The position numbers and the translations under genes are program-made. From assembly GCA_039881045.1 (NCBI GenBank), contig JAYWVB010000003.1:124001-188000 (forward strand): a stretch of 64,000 nt of DNA, given 5' to 3'. The notes below the pieces were generated by a model. The model searched no databases, had not been told where the DNA came from, and was given only the letters and a program-made list of their open reading frames with translations. Source of the stretch: Chaetomium olivaceum (taxonomy: Eukaryota; Ascomycota; Sordariomycetes; Sordariales; Chaetomiaceae). Shown piece by piece: positions 1 through 11,299 of the stretch. Within the stretch, counting starts at the first letter, position 1. The number at the start of each line of letters is the position of its first letter.

Positions 1-749
1 CCCAAATGCAATCTGCCATGCATGAATCTGCATGAATCCGTGAATCTGCGTGGCTTATCGATGCATTCGGCTCCCATACAATGGCCGATATGTGTATAGC
101 CTGTCCTAGATTGTCACGTAGGAGGGTCGGCAGTTGCAAGGGCGAGGTAGATCACAAGCCATATCGAGGCATCACAGCAGGGTATGTATGATGCTCAAGG
201 GGAATATGACATACCCCAAGGGCCCAGCATGGCGGGGACGGATCGAGAACCCCCGTACGTGCAAGAAGTATATTAATGCCCAAGAAATCACACCAACGCC
301 CATAGGTCTTGGCTGCTTGGCGTCGGCAGTCGTCGAAACAGAGAAAAGGTCGTGCCCGATTGGGGTGGGATGGATGCCATGCCCGACGTTTGCCAAGGTT
401 GCTCTTTGCCGAACCTGTCTTTCATGGAGACTTACAGGGGACAGGCGATGGGGACAAGAAGGGAAACTTGTTTCCACCAGTACCGGGGTTATAGAGTACG
501 GATGCTGTGATTGACCTTTGTATATATTCGGTCATTAACGGCGCCGAATAGCCTGAAATTGGATGAGAGCTTGCGCGAGCTCCCCAGTTTCTTTGACTCT
601 TATATTTCGAGGTACCTGCCTGGACCTTGGCTAGACATCATAGGAGCTTCTAGACGATTGGAATCACTCATGCGAGTCCACCCTCCATCTTGATCGCCTA
701 GAAACCTACAGAAAACACACTAGGGAGCAAAGGCCGGCTCAAAAGAACC
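1..749. other. 5' flank, no gene seen
   Basis: No reading frame here looks like a protein: the short open frames overlap on both strands and have no recognisable motif. The last 100-200 bases presumably hold the promoter of the sugar dehydrogenase starting at 750; a TATA-like stretch occurs near 520-530, too far upstream to assign with confidence. Confidence 0.4.
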
Positions 750-1874
750 ATGCATCTCGAACTTTCTCTCACCTACGCCTTGGCGTTGGTGACGAGTGCT
801 TTGGCCGTCCCATCACAACCCCTGGCCGCTCGCCAGCAGCCCTTCAAGTCGACGCCCATCACCGACCATTCCGAGCCCTGGGCGTTCGCCTTCCTGCCCG
901 ACAACCGCATCCTCGTCACCGAGCGACGGGGCAACCTCCGGCTGGTCGATCCGGCCACCAAGGCCAAGGGCACCGTCTCGGGCGTGCCCGCCGTCGCCTA
1001 CGGCGGCCAGGGCGGTCTGCACGACGTTGCGCTGCACCCCGACTACGCCAACAACAACATCATCTACCTCAGCTACGCCGAGAGCGGCTCGGGCGGAGCC
1101 GGCGGCGCCGTGGCGCGGGCCAAGCTCACCCTCGACGCCAACGGCGGCGGCGCCCTCTCCGGGCTCGAGGTCATCTGGCGGCACTCGCAGCGCGCGGGCG
1201 GCGGACTGCAGTTCGCCTGCCGCCTGCTCTTCAGCCCCGAGGACGGCGCGCTGTGGATCGCCTCCGGCGAGATCAACCAGATGACCCCCGCCCAATCCAT
1301 GACGGCCAACCTCGGCAAGATGATCAAGCTGTACGACAACGGCACCGCCTTCGCGGGCAACCCCTTCGCGTCCCAGGGCGCCGTGCAGGCCCAGATCTGG
1401 TCACTCGGCCACCGCAACCCGCTCGGCATCGACTGGGACGCCAAGGGCCGGCTGTGGGAGGTGGAGATGGGCCCGATGGGCGGCGACGAGCTGAACCTGA
1501 TCGAGCGGGGGGCGAACTATGGCTGGCCGCTCGTGTCGCAAGGTAACCACTACGACGGCCGCCAGATCCCGAAGCACAACACCCGGCCGGAGTTTGCGCC
1601 GCCCAAGGCATTTTGGGTGCCGGTCATCTCGCCCGGTGGCTTGATCATCTACAAGGGTGATTTGTTTGCCAGCTGGAAGGGCAATGCAATTATTAGTGGC
1701 CTCAGCTCGCAGTCGATTGTGCGTGTGACGATCGCGGCGGATGACACGGCCAAGGAAGCGCAGCGGATTTCCATGGGTAAGCGCATGCGCGGGATTCGCG
1801 AGGATAAGGACGGTGCGATTTGGGTGATTGAGGATGGTCCCAGCGGCCGGCTGTTGAAGCTTACCCCGAACTAA
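750..1874 (+). CDS. Secreted glucose/sorbosone dehydrogenase-like beta-propeller protein
   Basis: Single-exon gene of 374 aa. Residues 1-19 form a signal peptide ending in an Ala-Leu-Ala type site, so the protein is probably secreted. The rest matches the soluble PQQ-dependent aldose dehydrogenase family (GSDH, PF07995) over its usual length. Visible signatures are WAFAFLPDNRILVTER near the N-terminus, GHRNPLGIDW, GPMGGDELNLIERGANYGWP and the C-terminal segment ending SGRLLKLTPN. Family members oxidise sugars with PQQ at the centre of a six-bladed propeller. Oddities: where bacterial relatives carry the catalytic His (N-H-F-G-G-R type motif) this protein reads LQFACRLLF, and the His before G-P-x-G-G-D-E is Met. 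It may therefore be a non-catalytic or altered paralogue. Family assignment is confident; activity is not. No link to the downstream cluster is apparent. Confidence 0.85.
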   Translation: MHLELSLTYALALVTSALAVPSQPLAARQQPFKSTPITDHSEPWAFAFLPDNRILVTERRGNLRLVDPATKAKGTVSGVPAVAYGGQGGLHDVALHPDYANNNIIYLSYAESGSGGAGGAVARAKLTLDANGGGALSGLEVIWRHSQRAGGGLQFACRLLFSPEDGALWIASGEINQMTPAQSMTANLGKMIKLYDNGTAFAGNPFASQGAVQAQIWSLGHRNPLGIDWDAKGRLWEVEMGPMGGDELNLIERGANYGWPLVSQGNHYDGRQIPKHNTRPEFAPPKAFWVPVISPGGLIIYKGDLFASWKGNAIISGLSSQSIVRVTIAADDTAKEAQRISMGKRMRGIREDKDGAIWVIEDGPSGRLLKLTPN

Positions 1875-3564
1875 GACTTCGTTTAGAAAGAGTTGGAAGG
1901 TTTCCATTAGGGCTGGCTGTATGTATGTACATGAGATAGAGTTAGGATAACACAACATCACCGGCCTTTGGCGGCGAGCTGAGATATGGAGTGAGAAGAG
2001 CTGGGCCTGTCAAAAGCTTCTATCTCGTCCTGGCCCCCTTGTTAAGAAATTAGTATCATCCTTATCGCTCCCTTTGTCATACCTCGGGGCCAACTCACTG
2101 ATGGAATGTGGTAGGCCCACGTCTAGGGCTACCCTTGTCGAGCCTGAACAGATAACCAAAGATGTGATTTTATAATATTGGAAAATCTCGGCTTGTGACG
2201 TGGGTAAATGGATAGCCTTGTTGATTGAGAAGATGTCGAGGCCGACTGACTGCGATTAGGGAAGCCGCCCTGTGTCGTCTCCAGCCATGGGAGCAGGGAC
2301 TTAAAATCGATCCCATGAAGCCTCAAACGGTGCGCCAACTGGAGGCGGCAGATTTATAGCACTTAATGCTTGCCTGTAAGCTCGCAATTCTTCCGAGTTT
2401 GAAACTCCCCAGCAAAGGGTCATATCATATCTACCTTAAAGATGAGTGAGTGTCTGATTGAAATGGTTCTAATTACAACAAAAAATCGAAAATAAAACCA
2501 GTCCCGATTCAAAGAATTTTGTCGCCATATCCCCTAGGTACACAATTAGTACACGGCTGTTCCAGTGTACGTATGTCAACCTCAGTCGCACTGGCCCCAT
2601 CTGAAACTTAGACGTATACGTGGATACCGACAGACGCAGGCTGCGAACGATTATTGTTTCGGCGACCACGGTTGTGTTTCTGTTGGGTATTCGCTCCTAT
2701 AATAATAGCCTTAGTATTAGCATTGGTCAAGACAAAACTTGTTGAACTGTCAGGAAACATTCACCAGGGACGCGATGCCGTTTGGCCCGGCTTCTTTTGT
2801 GAAGGTCCCAGAGGATAAAGATGACCGAAGGGATATTAACCAAGACCCCAATAATAGAAATTATGGCTTCGGGAGATAAAGGCATTGCAAGTAATGGCGC
2901 CGCGTAAAGCCTCTGCGGGATGATCAATATAGCAAATTTATGTTGCATCGCCCTGGAAGCACAGGAACAGTTTGCGTGGTCAATGGATCCGTTTCTTGGG
3001 GCCATTTATGTATCCAACTGGCCGCGAATTTTGGTGGTCATGGTGCAAATCTCCCATGTCTTGGGGGCCTCTTGGCCTTCAGCCACCGCTGCCGTAGCCC
3101 TGCAAAACGGTTCGCGACTCAAAAGAATTAGCCAATCCCGTCATTCTCGCAGGGGGGTTGCCCAGGGGCTTCCAGGTTCCGGCGAGGGGGACATATGTGG
3201 ACGCAGGCCGTCCCTCCCCGAGGGGCTGCCAGACCGCTGCCACTGCCTGCCAGAATTTGCGTCGCTGGGGCTGAGCTTGAAACGCACATTTTGGACACAC
3301 GCCAGGGAAGTTTCAGCCAATGACACCGCCCATACGCCCTCATGGATTTCTTTTGGGAAGAGGTTTTGCAAATTCTGGATTCTGGACTTGTGCATGCAGC
3401 GGTCTGCTCGTCAGTGTTTATAAGTGAGGCGTTGTGCCTAGGTACCTTCCCCGGCACCCTCCTCCTCCCTCCCTCTCATTGCACATTTTTGCCTCAGCAT
3501 TCAGGGGAGATTTATCCAGCTACATAGCACCTTAAGTGCCCCTTGGCCCAAAGCCTCACTGACA
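1875..3564. other. Intergenic, no gene seen
   Basis: 1.7 kb without a convincing coding frame. It holds the 3' region of the sugar dehydrogenase and the promoter of the Clr5-ankyrin gene. A CT-rich stretch at about 3460-3480 lies just upstream of that start, as is common in fungal promoters. Short overlapping frames at 2727-3457 on both strands show no protein motif. Confidence 0.4.
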
Positions 3565-6500
3565 ATGGCAACCACACGGAGGATTCCATCCACGGAGTGG
3601 GACTGTCACAAGGATACAATATCCACTGCCTACTTAACCAACAACATGACCCTGGACGAAGTTATCACGCACATGAGGGATACGTATGGATTCCACGCTA
3701 CGTAAGATCTCTCATCCAGCACCACACACATGGCAGTCAGGCAAACTCTGGCGCACCGAATAGCAAAGCGCAATACGTTCGAAAGCTGAAACAATGGTGT
3801 TTGGAGAAGAACTCCACCAAAGACAAGTGGGAGTTTGCTGCCAGCCAAGTTCGGAAGCGGCGGTTGGAAGGCAAAGAGACCGAGGTCATCATCAATGGCA
3901 GACCGGTCCCGGCGAAAAAGTTGAAGGAGATGGCGAGATATGTCGGCTGCGAGTCCTCGTCTGAAAACGTATTAGGCAAGTCGTATACCACTTACCTTTT
4001 TATACCTTTCTTTGACCATTCGACATATGACATTCGAGCTGACGTTTTCGCGGTGTTTGAAGTTGCTTCCGCGGATGGGCCACATGCGGTCACTGTTCAG
4101 ACTCCGCCTGCTGCCGATGTGTTTAGGTGCATCCAGTACGCACAGATACCGTGGTTTCAGTTCCAGGACCTGCTCGATTTTCGTAAGAATATGCACCAAA
4201 GTCTATCCCCTGTTGAATCTACCACGCGGTGACTGTAACTAACCAGCAACCGTCAACAGCCTCATTTTGGACAGGAACTACCCCCATAAATGAAATCCGC
4301 AACTTCACCACAACGGGTGGCATGCACACGAGCATTTCACATACTTTGGGCCCATCCGACTTCCTACCAACGCCGTGGCAAGATGGCTGGAATCCGGTCC
4401 AGGCTGGGTTCACATCGGAGAGTTTATTCGAGCCTGCATCTAGCGGCCACTCATACATAACCCACGAGTCGGAGCCGATCTCTTTCGCGCAGCTCGCGCC
4501 GCCCTTAGCATCCAGCGCAACAAACCGCGAGGCTAAAGCGCTTCTCGGAGAATGCTTGGGTGTGGAAATTGATCCGGAGAGTCCCCAGTATATTTCGCGA
4601 ATCTGTTTATACCTCGACGATATCGGCGTCCAGAAACGCAGTGAAGAGCTCATTCAACGCGCCGATACGCTGTCCATCGTGGGTGCCTCGGCCGGAGACA
4701 TGTGTCTCTACTTGCTCCGGTATGCTATCTATCTCGGGTCAAACAACCTGCTCTGCTCTTCAAAGCTCAACAAACTCCTTCAGTGGGCCATTCGTAGCGA
4801 GAAGCTCCCAGCAGTTGAGCGCCTCATCGCCACAAAGACGCCGTCGGTGGAAGTCTTTGCCGCCCAGCTCCTTGTCAGCGCAGCACGACTCGGTGAGCTG
4901 GGTGTGGCGCGCACCCTTATAAAGTGGGGTGTCGATGTCAATGGCCTCGCTCAAAATCATCAGGGGGTAAAAACAACAGCCCTTAAAGAGGCTGTACAAA
5001 GCCGGAACACCACCCTCGTTCGACTGCTATTAGATGCCGGAGCCAACCCTAACACCCACGATGAGCAGTGCGATGCCGGCAAAACGCCGCTCCGGACTGC
5101 GATTACCGGATACCGCAGCGATTTGGAGATCGCCGAGATGCTCATCAAACGCGGTGCGGACGTCAACACACACACCAATACCTACGGGGAATCCTGGACT
5201 CTGCTCACTGAAGCTGTGCACGATGGCAACATTGACGCCGTCCGTGTGCTGCTAGCAGCCGGCGCGCGCGTCAACGATGTGAGGGACAGGACCGCCCTTC
5301 AGATCGCGGTCTTGGGTGAGGACGTCGAAATGGTCCAGCTTCTCCTTGACACCGGCGCGGATGTTGACTGTCCGGCGGGTAAGGCCTACGTGGACAACTG
5401 CCGCAAGGCCGCTGTGGAGTCTAGGTACAGCTTCTTTCGGACACCGCTCCAGCGCGCCGCGTCCGAAGACGACGTCGAGATGTGCCAGATCATCTTGGAG
5501 GCTGGAGCGGATGTAAACGGATTTCCGGCAGCGGATTACGCTGGACGATTTAGTCTCATTAATCAAAGTGAGGGACGTCCTAGTAGCCGCTTCAACGATG
5601 ACGATATCCACGAGGAAGGGGAGGAGGAGGACGACGACGATGACGACTACAGCGACGATGAGGGATACCGCGGCCCGTCCGAGGACAACCCCCGCATGTG
5701 CACAGCTTTGCAGGAGGCAGTAATCCGAAACAGTTTTGTTCTGGTCCGCTTGCTGCTAAGTCTCGGCGCGCATGTCAATGCCATTGGGTCCCGCGGTACA
5801 GCGTTGCAGATAGCAGCACGCAAACCAGAAGGGTACAAAATGGCGCGGCTTCTACTAAGCAAAGGGGCAGAAGTGAATAGTCGCACACAAGTACCCTGGT
5901 CAGGGACAGCGCTCCAAAACGCCGCGCTATCCGGAAATGAAGACATGGTCGAGCTGCTGCTGAACCAAGGCGCCCACGTCAACGCCGCTCCCGGTCACCG
6001 CCGCCGCGGCCGTACTGCTCTCCAGGCAGCGGCAGAATCAGGCGAAATGGGTTTGGTTGAGCTACTCGTGAACGCCGGCGCATATGTAAATGCGAGCGCT
6101 GCCCCCCAAAACGGCCGAACATGCCTCCAATGCGCAGTAGAGCGGAAAAACATGGATATGGTCAACTACCTGCTGCGGCTGGGAGCGGATGTTAACAGCC
6201 CGGCATCGAAGCGGGGCGGACGGACAGCACTGCAAGCGGCGGTAGAGGTGGACAACTTGGAACTTGTTGAGCGATTATTGGGGGCAGGCGCCGACGTAAG
6301 AGCCCGCACTGATCAAGAAGACGGCCTTCGACCACTCTGCACTGCGCTGTCAAACCGGTCCTACGAGCTGGCGCAACTGCTGTTGGACAAGGGAGCGGAC
6401 CCCAACGAAAGTTCGGGCTTTGAGAGTCCCCTCACGATCGCCGTGGAAAATGGTGTGGTCGAGATGATCCGCTACCTGATACTCGCTGGGGCTGACGTCA

Positions 6501-7447
6501 ACAGGCGACCTGTTGATGGCATGACAGCGCTTGAACTTGCGGCGGGTCACGGCAGGGAAGATATTGTCAGCCTATTGATCGACGAGGGGGCAACTCTAGA
6601 CGGCATTGATGGCACAATGGCTCTTGAGCGTGCCGTTTTGTCGGACTCTATCGAGGTTGTGAGACTTCTTCTCGTAAAAGGAGTGAGTCCAAACAGGCCG
6701 CCTGCGACTCCGTATGATAGTCGTGAGTCCGCTTTGTATCAGGCAGTTACTGGGCGGGTCTTCAACGTCGACATGCTCCGCCTCTTGCTCCATCACGGGG
6801 CCGATGCGAAAGAGTATGGCGGCATTTGTCTCCAGAAGGCAGCGAGAAACGGATCTCGGGATGCCGTCCAAATCCTTCTTGCAGCCGGCGCGGACGTCAA
6901 CTTCCCGCCCTTGGGAGTTCATTTCGGCAAGGATGCAGGCTATACGGCGCTACAGGCCGCGATTCTGTCAGAGGGACCAGAGAGGATGGATATCGTACAC
7001 ATTCTGTTTGATGCTGGAGCCGACATTAACGGTTTTCCGAGTGTTGCGAGGGGTGTGACCGCACTTCAAGCGGCCGTTGGCGTAGGCGACAAGCGCATGG
7101 TCCGGTTCCTCCTTTCGCGCGGCGCAGACGTCAACGGACCTCCGAGCAAGTTCTATGGGGCGACGGCACTTCAGAGGGCCGTGATCGATGGCCATCTCGG
7201 TATTGCCTTGGTCCTCCAGGCGGGGGCCGACATCAACGCTCCCGCAGCGGAAGTGGGGGGCCGGACAGCCCTCGACGCGGCCGCAGAGCACGGGCGACTT
7301 GATCTCGCTTGCTTGCTGCTGCAAAACGAGGACGACGCCGATGCAGAAGCTGTGAGGACGCGGTGCAGGAGCGCGGCGACGCTGGCGTCTTCCAACGGTC
7401 ATCCCGTTCTTGCTAGAATTCTGCGTGAGTGGAAGACATCTGCGTAG
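3565..7447 (+). CDS. Clr5-domain ankyrin repeat protein
   Basis: Spliced gene; proposed exons 3565-3701, 3764-4182 and 4260-7447, all joining in frame with GT-AG borders (introns of 62 and 77 nt), about 1,247 aa. The start at 3565 was chosen because it restores a complete N-terminal Clr5 domain: EWDCHKDTISTAY, then TLDEVITHMRDTYGFHAT, then across the intron QYVRKLKQWCLEKN. Clr5 domains are found at the N-terminus of many fungal ankyrin proteins and are thought to bind nucleic acid or act as an adaptor. From about residue 390 to the end the protein is a long array of roughly 20 ankyrin repeats (G-A-D-V-N, LLL-x-G-A motifs), interrupted near genomic 5605-5665 by an acidic Glu/Asp run. No enzyme domain is visible. 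Exact role unknown; such proteins are expanded in filamentous ascomycetes. Confidence 0.85.
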
Positions 7448-7861
7448 CCAGCTGAAGCCAGTTATTGATTATGGAGATGTTCGAACGGTGCGGTTTCTTG
7501 TACTTGTAGCTACAGGTACCAGTTTTGGAACCGTTTGAGTAGAGACGAAACGTTAATATACAAAACTGCCTCTAGGCAGCTCCACGAGTACCTGAGGGGT
7601 TCCGATGCACCAGCGAGCCAAAGCACATGCACATCCGTCATCATGCTCAGTCATAGACTCGGGTATGCACCACCTACTTACCAACCCGAGCCAAATTCAA
7701 CCGATCTTGTCGGGCGCCAGACGGACGAAATGGACACGTCGAGTCCGCACTTGTCACACTCGGCGCGGTCAGTATATATTCCCTCAATTCCATCTCACTC
7801 TCGTTTCCACGCCCGCTAACACGAATGAAACCCACAGGACAACGACGATAATCGTTACCCC
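7448..7861. other. Intergenic with TATA-like promoter element
   Basis: Spacer between the ankyrin gene and the small ORF at 7862. A TATA-like element (TATATA, 7773-7778) sits about 85 nt upstream of that ORF, a plausible core promoter position. Alternative short frames at 7535-7865 have no supporting feature. Confidence 0.4.
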
Positions 7862-8260
7862 ATGACTCGCAGCTCTAGCCCTGCCACTGGTCCGCCGTCT
7901 GTCGTTTTCGACAAAGAGATGGATGTCACGGAATTCCAGACTGAGCTTACGCTACGACTAGAAGCACTTGAATACGGAAAGGGGTGGAGGGCTCAGTTGT
8001 ACGGCAAAGTTGCCAACGAATCCATGCCCGGCCTCACTCCACCCGAGTTGAGAAAAGAGAGCGACAGGCAATTCAGAAAATGGCTCCAGGATAATGACGT
8101 GTTTACCCCCGAACATTTCAAAGAGCGGGGATTTAACACTCCGGATAGAACAGCCGAAGTTGGAAGCTCAAGGGATATGTGTGCTCTCGGTAAAGGTTTG
8201 ACTGCTCTTGGTCAGGACAACAACAACCCAGGAGCGACCACAGGGGACGAGTGTATATAA
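7862..8260 (+). CDS. Small hypothetical protein (132 aa)
   Basis: Intact frame of 132 aa beginning MTRSSSPATGPPSVVF. I do not recognise a family. Composition is protein-like, with a charged, predicted helical middle (FQTELTLRLEALEYGKGWRAQLYG, then a Pro-Glu-Leu-Arg segment and RQFRKWLQDNDVFTPEHFKERGF), no signal peptide and no membrane segment. A TATA-like element about 85 nt upstream supports transcription. The stop codon itself overlaps a second TATATAA sequence near 8250. It could be a real lineage-specific gene or the N-terminal exon of a larger decayed gene. No function is assigned. Confidence 0.45.
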   Translation: MTRSSSPATGPPSVVFDKEMDVTEFQTELTLRLEALEYGKGWRAQLYGKVANESMPGLTPPELRKESDRQFRKWLQDNDVFTPEHFKERGFNTPDRTAEVGSSRDMCALGKGLTALGQDNNNPGATTGDECI

Positions 8261-9000
8261 GAGAGGGTGTGAGAGATGAGCGATAGGAATCGCGAGGCTC
8301 AAAGGCACTGCAAGTACCACTCTATTCTGTTAATCGAAAGCTAAGGAAAAGAGAGAAAGGATTACAACACAGGGATGGGTCGTGGAATAAGTGTGGTGTG
8401 CGCACAGACCACTGCAGTATATGACCGGGAATGCGCATCCAACCCTAACCCAGGGCACCAGGCGCATTCTCCGTCTCAGAGGGGGTATATAAGCGTTGGC
8501 TCAGAGCAATAAATAATTGAACCTAACTCTCATACAATTCGCCTCTTTACCTAGCTATTAATCCTTAGCAATAATGCGCGGGAACGGATATAAGAGGGAA
8601 CTAGCTGCTCGCATCCTTAAACAATTTCCTTCACTCCTTATCTTAATATATAACAAGCTTCGAGGAACAACCTACGCAAGCCATCAGCATTCAGCTCGTC
8701 CATTTCGAGGAGTGCGGTTACCGAATGGAGACTCGGCAGATAGCCCATGTTTCACAGGTCAATAGAGCGTCCCAGCTTAGACCTCCGACATGGGATGTGT
8801 GCACGTAGGGTAACACTGTGTAAAGTTGACGTGATATCCCAGGCCCGGCCAGAAGGAAGAAGTCGCCTATGAAGAGCCGCGTGCTCTCATGCTTGGGATT
8901 ATTGAGTCCATACAACCGCTGGGATATCCGACTTGATGTTTATTTTGTAGCACAGTCATCTTCTTCGACCCTGCGATAGCTGCTACCCAGCGTCGACAAT
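8261..9000. other. Intergenic, TATA-like element, no firm gene
   Basis: A good TATA-like sequence (TATATAAG, 8486-8493) lies 80 nt upstream of a 63-codon frame at 8574-8765. That frame has no recognisable motif, so I do not call it a gene. Otherwise nothing is seen. Confidence 0.35.
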
Positions 9001-9294
9001 ATGGACCCAGCCAGTGCCGCCTTTGGCATGGTGGCCCTGTTCAAGGACACGTACCTCACTGCCCAGCTCATCAACAACACGGTTACGACCGTCACAGAGC
9101 ATGGGCAGGAGTACGCTGTGATGGCCCTGAAATTCGTAGTGCGAATCTTCCCCTTCAAGAACCTGTCGCGGCTTTTTCGAGGCCCCGACGGCAACACGGT
9201 TCGTGCCACCATTCTAAAAAACATGACGGAGGGGCGCCAGATATCCTCTCTTCCCCCATCAGGCTACGAGCGAGACCCCCGACTGTTGACATGA
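9001..9294 (+). pseudogene. Truncated HeLo-like N-terminal domain fragment
   Basis: A 97-codon frame opening with MDPASAAFGMVALFKDTYLTA, which resembles the conserved N-terminal helix of fungal HeLo/HeLo-like regulatory domains that precede kinase, NLR or ankyrin modules. Similarity is lost after about residue 75 and the frame ends without any downstream effector domain. The next few hundred bases contain no continuation in any frame that I can support. I interpret it as a remnant; it could also be a very short expressed paralogue. The family call rests on remembered N-terminal consensus only. Confidence 0.4.
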
Positions 9295-9660
9295 ACTTGA
9301 CTTCTTGCTAATCTCCACCGTGATGTCACGGAGTGCAGCAACACGCGAACGACCTCGAGCTCGTCCGCCGTGTACTCGAGAAACTTCGCCACCTCGCCCC
9401 TTGCAAAGTCTGGTGGCATGATGGCAAAACAAGCGCTGACCTTGCTTGGTCGGTTAGTCAATGCTGTTCGTAAGTGAATCTTACCTCCTTGGTTGGCGTC
9501 CTGCTCCTGGGAGGACCTCCTGCGCTTCCTTCTTTCTTGACGCGTTTATTCAGCGCATCGACCTGCCTTCGGAGCTCTGGGTTATGTCATTATCCAGACG
9601 GTTCTTGGCCGATGCCCTCCTTGCGGTAAGCTCATGGGCAGTGGGAAGGTCGGGTTTCTG
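9264..9660 (-). pseudogene. Possible degraded gene on minus strand
   Basis: Reading the minus strand, the segment complementary to about 9580-9490 encodes ELRRQVDALNKRVKKEG followed by a Gly/Pro/Arg-rich tail and a GTAAG donor-like site. About 40 nt further on another protein-like stretch (FAIMPPDFARGEVAKFLEY, then TADELEVVRVLLHSV) continues to 9264. The first stretch looks like a basic/coiled-coil region. Stop codons and a lost frame upstream prevent a complete model. It overlaps the end of the HeLo-like fragment on the other strand, so at least one of the two is a remnant. Confidence 0.25.
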
Positions 9661-9682
9661 GAAGCAACGCCCAGAACTTTGA

Positions 9683-11299
9683 GAGAGGATGGAGGTCAAG
9701 GCCTAGGATCCGGATTTTGCTGCACCAGTGTGCTTGCGCTCATGGTCATAGGTATTAGAGCTCCTGGCACCTAGGATTCGGCTGTGTAAGTGGTTCGAAT
9801 GTTTACGATGTGGTCCTAGGGAATGAATGCCGGTGCGCGTTTCTCGGTGTCCATGGTGTCCCTCTTCTTCTCGCTGTTTGGCGTATAATGGGAATGCTCA
9901 CCTTGCAATGGAACTCTGGCGGTTGTTTTCGGTATCTTTGCGAATGCGTCGGGTGAAGTCTTTCGAGAGCTTGCTGTGACACGCTGGACCTGTGGTGGCC
10001 TCGGTGACCCTCGGCCTGCACTCGTTGCATGTGCATGTGACAACCGCATGTCAAAAGCTATCACCGCTCTTTTTGCCATTTATTAGTGAGAGGTGAGACG
10101 GTCTAGCAAAGTGGTAATGTTGTCTGTCTGTCTAAACTACCTGCCTTACCTAACGGTAGGTGTGAAAAAGTCTGCAGGTGACCGGATACTTAAGGGGACG
10201 CCTAGAGTACACGAGCCAGGTGGGCGGAATCCCAGGCGTGCCAGGCCACATTTAGCTCTCTTTCTCTCCCCATTCGAAACAATCAAGCCATTCCTCCCAC
10301 ATCTTGTGCATCCATTTCAGCCAACATGGGCCCATTACATCTCTGGCCTTGGCTCCGGCCCGGGACCGGAATGCCCTACAGAAATCCAAACTAATCCTAG
10401 CCCAGCCAGTCTCGCTCCTCCGCACGCACGCCGAGCCAGCCGACAGTCAGCGAGTGAGATTCGTGTTTCCCTGTCCCTTGACTCCTGCGTTGCGCTCCGC
10501 GATGCCATTCGTGGTTGATATGGCTTGGCGTGAATCAACCCCAACTTCTCCCTCTGCAGGCCTCTTGAAAGTCTGGCCGAGTGCAAGACGTTCGGTGATT
10601 GTCGGTGGACTCTGCAGGTACAACTGGAGCATGACAGTGCAAGCTGCCTTTTTAGCCCTAGTTGATTCAAGGTGTCAGTCGACCTGGTCGTTGGGGGGTT
10701 GGGAGCAGAGCCCACATTGTATTTGTGCCATTGATACCCTGCCACGAGCAGTTTGACTCGGTTGACATGTTGGTTGGATGCTTTGGGAGTGTTGACAAAA
10801 AGATGCTTTCCGTGTCTGCAAAATGCAGCTATTACTCGGAAGTGCTGATTTTATCATCTATCATGCCTTCGACTGTTTTGATACTCAATCCTTGTACGCT
10901 TTTCCTAACACAATGTGTCTTGCACCGCACACTTCACCGCAACCTGACATGCACATCGAGGACGCCATTGTTCTATCAAGCGCATGTGCTAAGGCTGTTG
11001 AGTCCTGAACGGTGAGAGATGAGCACCGATGTGTCTTGAGGTTTGGGCACGTTGCCAATTGGACTTCTCCTGCTCTCCCGGAACTGAGCTTCTCTCTCAC
11101 AACTGACCAATAGGAAGGATAAGCACAAATGTGTTGTCGGTTTTCTGGAGGTACAGGCTTAGCATTGAGGCGCAGCCTGCCCCGGGATCTTCTGACACTC
11201 ACTGAATTCTCATCTGTTGCCGACGAGGAACACGACACCACGCTACGCGCAATAACCTTCCCGAACAGCAATACGAGGGAGCCGCAACATTCCGAGACA
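9683..11299. other. Gene-poor spacer with repeat traces
   Basis: No supportable gene. It holds a short GC-rich repeat (10349-10380, annotated separately). It also holds, at about 10250-10340, a stretch (CTCTCTTTCTCTC ... CATTCGAAACAATC ... TTGTGCATC ... TCAGCCAACATG) resembling sequence at about 32341-32425, suggesting an old dispersed repeat or shared promoter remnant. The last 170 bases before 11300 are an open in-frame extension of the zinc-finger gene that I treat as 5' leader. Confidence 0.35.
10349..10380 (+). repeat. GC-rich 32-bp repeat, copy A
   Basis: The segment containing CTTGGCTCCGGCCCGGGACC and then GGAATGCCCTACA recurs almost exactly at 16209-16241, differing by one extra C and one T/C change. 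The core CCGGCCCGGGACCGG is near-palindromic. Both copies lie in non-coding DNA. It could be a short repeat or a shared regulatory site. Confidence 0.6.

Noticed and set aside
813..1961. Minus-strand frames across the sugar dehydrogenase
   Set aside because: No domain; they mirror codon bias of the + strand gene, which has a signal peptide and clear family motifs.
2727..3457. Several overlapping small frames on both strands
   Set aside because: No start context, splice pattern or motif favours any one of them.
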